A stretch of 16,625 nt of DNA from AP-16 sp036395835 (GTDB lineage: Bacteria; Pseudomonadota; Alphaproteobacteria; Rhizobiales; Xanthobacteraceae). Shown here in pieces: positions 14,850 through 16,625 of this stretch (position 1 is its first letter; each line of letters opens with the position of its first letter). Made by a program: the position numbers and the translations under genes. Location: the NCBI GenBank assembly GCA_036395835.1, contig DASWCW010000295.1, positions 1 to 16,625 on the forward strand. The letters run 5' to 3'. The notes under the pieces are model-generated. The model had not been told where the DNA came from and ran no database searches. It was given only the letters and a program-made list of their open reading frames with translations.

Positions 14850-15331
14850 TTGTGTTCGTGCGCGGGCGCCCGGACCTGCTCGTCGGCGCTCAGCTCTCCC
14901 AGTACCGCGTGGAAATCCTTGGGCTCGCGGAAATTTCGGTAGACCGAGGCGAACCGAACGTAAGCGACATCGTCGAGCCCGCGCAGATGCTCCATCACGG
15001 TCTCGCCGATGGTTTCCGAGCTCACTTCGCTCTCGCCGAGGCTCTCCAGCTCGCGGACGATTTTCGAGACCATCTGCTCGATGCGCTCGGGCTCGACCGG
15101 GCGCTTGCGCAACGCGATCTGAACCGAGCGCATCAGCTTGTCACGGTCGAACGGCACGCGCCGTCCGTTGCGCTTGATGACGACGAGCTCGCGCAATTGC
15201 ACCCGCTCGAACGTGGTGAAACGGAAATTGCAGGCGAGACACACCCGCCGCCGACGGATGGCGGCGGAATCCTCGGTCGGACGCGAATCCTTGACCTGAG
15301 TATCGAGGCTTCCGCAGTTCGGACAGCGCAT
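14846..15331 (-). CDS. nrdR: Transcriptional repressor NrdR
   Basis: NrdR represses ribonucleotide reductase genes in response to (d)ATP by binding NrdR boxes. The 161 residues comprise a zinc ribbon with four Cys ligands (Cys3, Cys6, Cys31, Cys34; MRCPNCG and CLACNFRFTTFE) and an ATP-cone domain (about 49-139) containing VIKRNGRRVPFDRDKL and VAYVRFASVYRNF. The ATG lies nine bases after the glyA stop. The glyA-nrdR-ribD arrangement is typical of alphaproteobacteria. I see no NrdR-box pair in this window. Confidence 0.96.
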   Translation of the reverse strand: MRCPNCGSLDTQVKDSRPTEDSAAIRRRRVCLACNFRFTTFERVQLRELVVIKRNGRRVPFDRDKLMRSVQIALRKRPVEPERIEQMVSKIVRELESLGESEVSSETIGETVMEHLRGLDDVAYVRFASVYRNFREPKDFHAVLGELSADEQVRAPAHEHK

Positions 15332-15340
15332 GCTCGCAAC

Positions 15341-16625
15341 TCAGACGTTATAGATCGGGAATCGAGCGACCAGCCGCTTCGCCTTTTCCCGTACCGCCGC
15401 CTCGGCTGCGACGTCCTCGCCGGCGCCGCTGTGGGCGACGGCATCGAGCACCTCGGCGATCATTTCTCCGATCTGCTGAAACTCGGCGACGCCGAAGCCG
15501 CGCGTCGTGCCCGCAGGAGTGCCGAGGCGAATCCCGGAGGTGACGGTCGGTTTCTCCGGATCGAACGGGATCCCGTTCTTGTTGCAGGTGATCTGCGCAC
15601 GACCCAGCGCGGCTTCCGCCACCTTGCCGGTCAGGCGCTTGGGTCGAAGGTCGACCAGCATGAGGTGCGTGTCGGTGCCGCCCGAGACGATGTCGAGGCC
15701 CCGCGACTTGAGGATCTCGGCCAGCGCCCTGGCGTTCTCGACCACCGCTTTGGCATAGGAGCGGAACGAGGGCCGCAGCGCCTCGCCGAATGCCACCGCC
15801 TTGGCGGCGACCACGTGCATCAACGGCCCGCCCTGCGAGCCTGGAAACACTGCGGAATTGATCTTGCGCGCCAGCTCCTCGTCGTTGGTCAGCACGAAGC
15901 CGCCGCGGGGTCCGCGCAAGGTCTTGTGCGTCGTCGAAGTCGCGACATGCGCATGCGGGAACGGGCTCGGATGCACGCCGCCAGCCACCAGGCCGGCGAA
16001 ATGCGCCATGTCGACCATGACCAGCGCGCCGACGCGGTCCGCGATCTCCCGGAAGCGGCGGAAATCGATGATCCGCGGGTAGGCCGAGCCGCCGGTGACG
16101 ATCACTTTCGGCTTGTGCTGTTGCGCGAGGCGCTCGACCTCGTCGAAATCGATGCGGTGGTCCTGCCGGCGCACCCCATAGGGCACGACATGGAACCACT
16201 TGCCCGAGAGATTAACCGGCGACCCGTGGGTCAGGTGGCCGCCGGCGGCAAGGTTGAGGCCCATGAACGTGTCGCCAGGCTGCATCATCGCCATGAATGC
16301 CGCCTGGTTGGCCTGCGCGCCCGAGTGCGGCTGCACGTTGGCGAAGGCACAGCCGAACAGCTTGGTGCTGCGCTCGATCGCGAGTTTCTCCGCGATATCG
16401 ACGAACTGGCAGCCGCCGTAGTAGCGCCGGCCCGGATAGCCTTCCGCATACTTGTTGGTGAGCACCGAGCCCTGCGCTTCGAGCACGGCGCGGCTGACGA
16501 TGTTCTCCGAGGCGATCAGCTCGATCTCCTCGTGCTGGCGCCCGAGCTCGAGCCCGATCGCTTCGGCGATTTCCGGGTCTGCCTCTGCGAGCGGCGCCTT
16601 GAAAAACGTATCGGTATCGACGGAA
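15341..16625 (-). CDS. glyA: Serine hydroxymethyltransferase, 5' end outside the window
   Basis: GlyA is a PLP enzyme that interconverts serine and glycine while charging tetrahydrofolate, the main source of one-carbon units. The 427 visible residues are nearly complete (the family is about 420-435). The first visible codon is at 16622-16624 (SVDTDTFF), so only a few N-terminal residues are missing. Conserved blocks are ELIASENIVS, NKYAEGYPGRRYYGG, VQPHSGAQANQAAF, LAAGGHLTHGSPVN, VDMAHFAGLVAGG and the PLP-lysine segment STTHKTLRGPRGG (Lys234 of the visible part). The in-frame GTG at 16486 is internal and not the start, because SHMT-like sequence continues upstream. It heads the visible part of the transcription unit ending at thiL. 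Confidence 0.96.
   Translation of the reverse strand, partial: SVDTDTFFKAPLAEADPEIAEAIGLELGRQHEEIELIASENIVSRAVLEAQGSVLTNKYAEGYPGRRYYGGCQFVDIAEKLAIERSTKLFGCAFANVQPHSGAQANQAAFMAMMQPGDTFMGLNLAAGGHLTHGSPVNLSGKWFHVVPYGVRRQDHRIDFDEVERLAQQHKPKVIVTGGSAYPRIIDFRRFREIADRVGALVMVDMAHFAGLVAGGVHPSPFPHAHVATSTTHKTLRGPRGGFVLTNDEELARKINSAVFPGSQGGPLMHVVAAKAVAFGEALRPSFRSYAKAVVENARALAEILKSRGLDIVSGGTDTHLMLVDLRPKRLTGKVAEAALGRAQITCNKNGIPFDPEKPTVTSGIRLGTPAGTTRGFGVAEFQQIGEMIAEVLDAVAHSGAGEDVAAEAAVREKAKRLVARFPIYNV

Overview
The window is GC-rich, densely packed chromosomal DNA from an alphaproteobacterium, most likely of the Hyphomicrobiales/Rhizobiales (Bradyrhizobium-Xanthobacteraceae side). This placement rests on protein style and gene order read by eye: glyA-nrdR-ribD-ribE-ribH-nusB-thiL, a K+-independent-type proton pyrophosphatase, and DUF177-plsX-fabH-ihfA-merR. 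I see no tRNA or rRNA gene, CRISPR array, insertion sequence, integrase or phage gene. Nearly everything lies on the minus strand; only the bamE-like lipoprotein gene is on the plus strand.

Layout in coordinate order. (1) 1-419: 5' part of a receiver-GGDEF protein, cut by the window edge. (2) 630-3707: a two-gene ABC importer unit, a fused double permease followed by an ATPase of the nitrate/sulfonate type with an extra C-terminal domain; no substrate-binding protein is visible. (3) 3856-7629: DUF177 (YceD-like), plsX, fabH, ihfA and a MerR-family regulator, linking the start of fatty-acid/phospholipid synthesis to a nucleoid protein. A good sigma-70-like promoter sits just before ihfA. (4) 7630-7919: a divergent intergenic region with a strong hairpin, then bamE (7920-8369). 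(5) 8370-8667: a convergent gene-free stretch with an AT-rich island and one REP-like palindrome. (6) 8668-10800: hppA. (7) 10982-16625: glyA (5' end just outside the window), nrdR, ribD, ribE, ribH, nusB and thiL, tightly spaced or overlapping, evidently one transcription unit.

The last group couples one-carbon metabolism (GlyA), ribonucleotide reductase control (NrdR), riboflavin synthesis (RibD, RibE, RibH), antitermination (NusB) and thiamine diphosphate formation (ThiL). Most of it is conserved core genome.

I did not find a convincing new multi-gene system. The points most worth a second look are: the receiver domain of the GGDEF protein, which lacks the segment that normally carries the phospho-accepting aspartate; an inverted pair of REP-like palindromes inside the rib operon, with a third copy directly after the hppA stop codon; a complex hairpin upstream of the DUF177 gene; and the unexplained AT-rich island between bamE and hppA.
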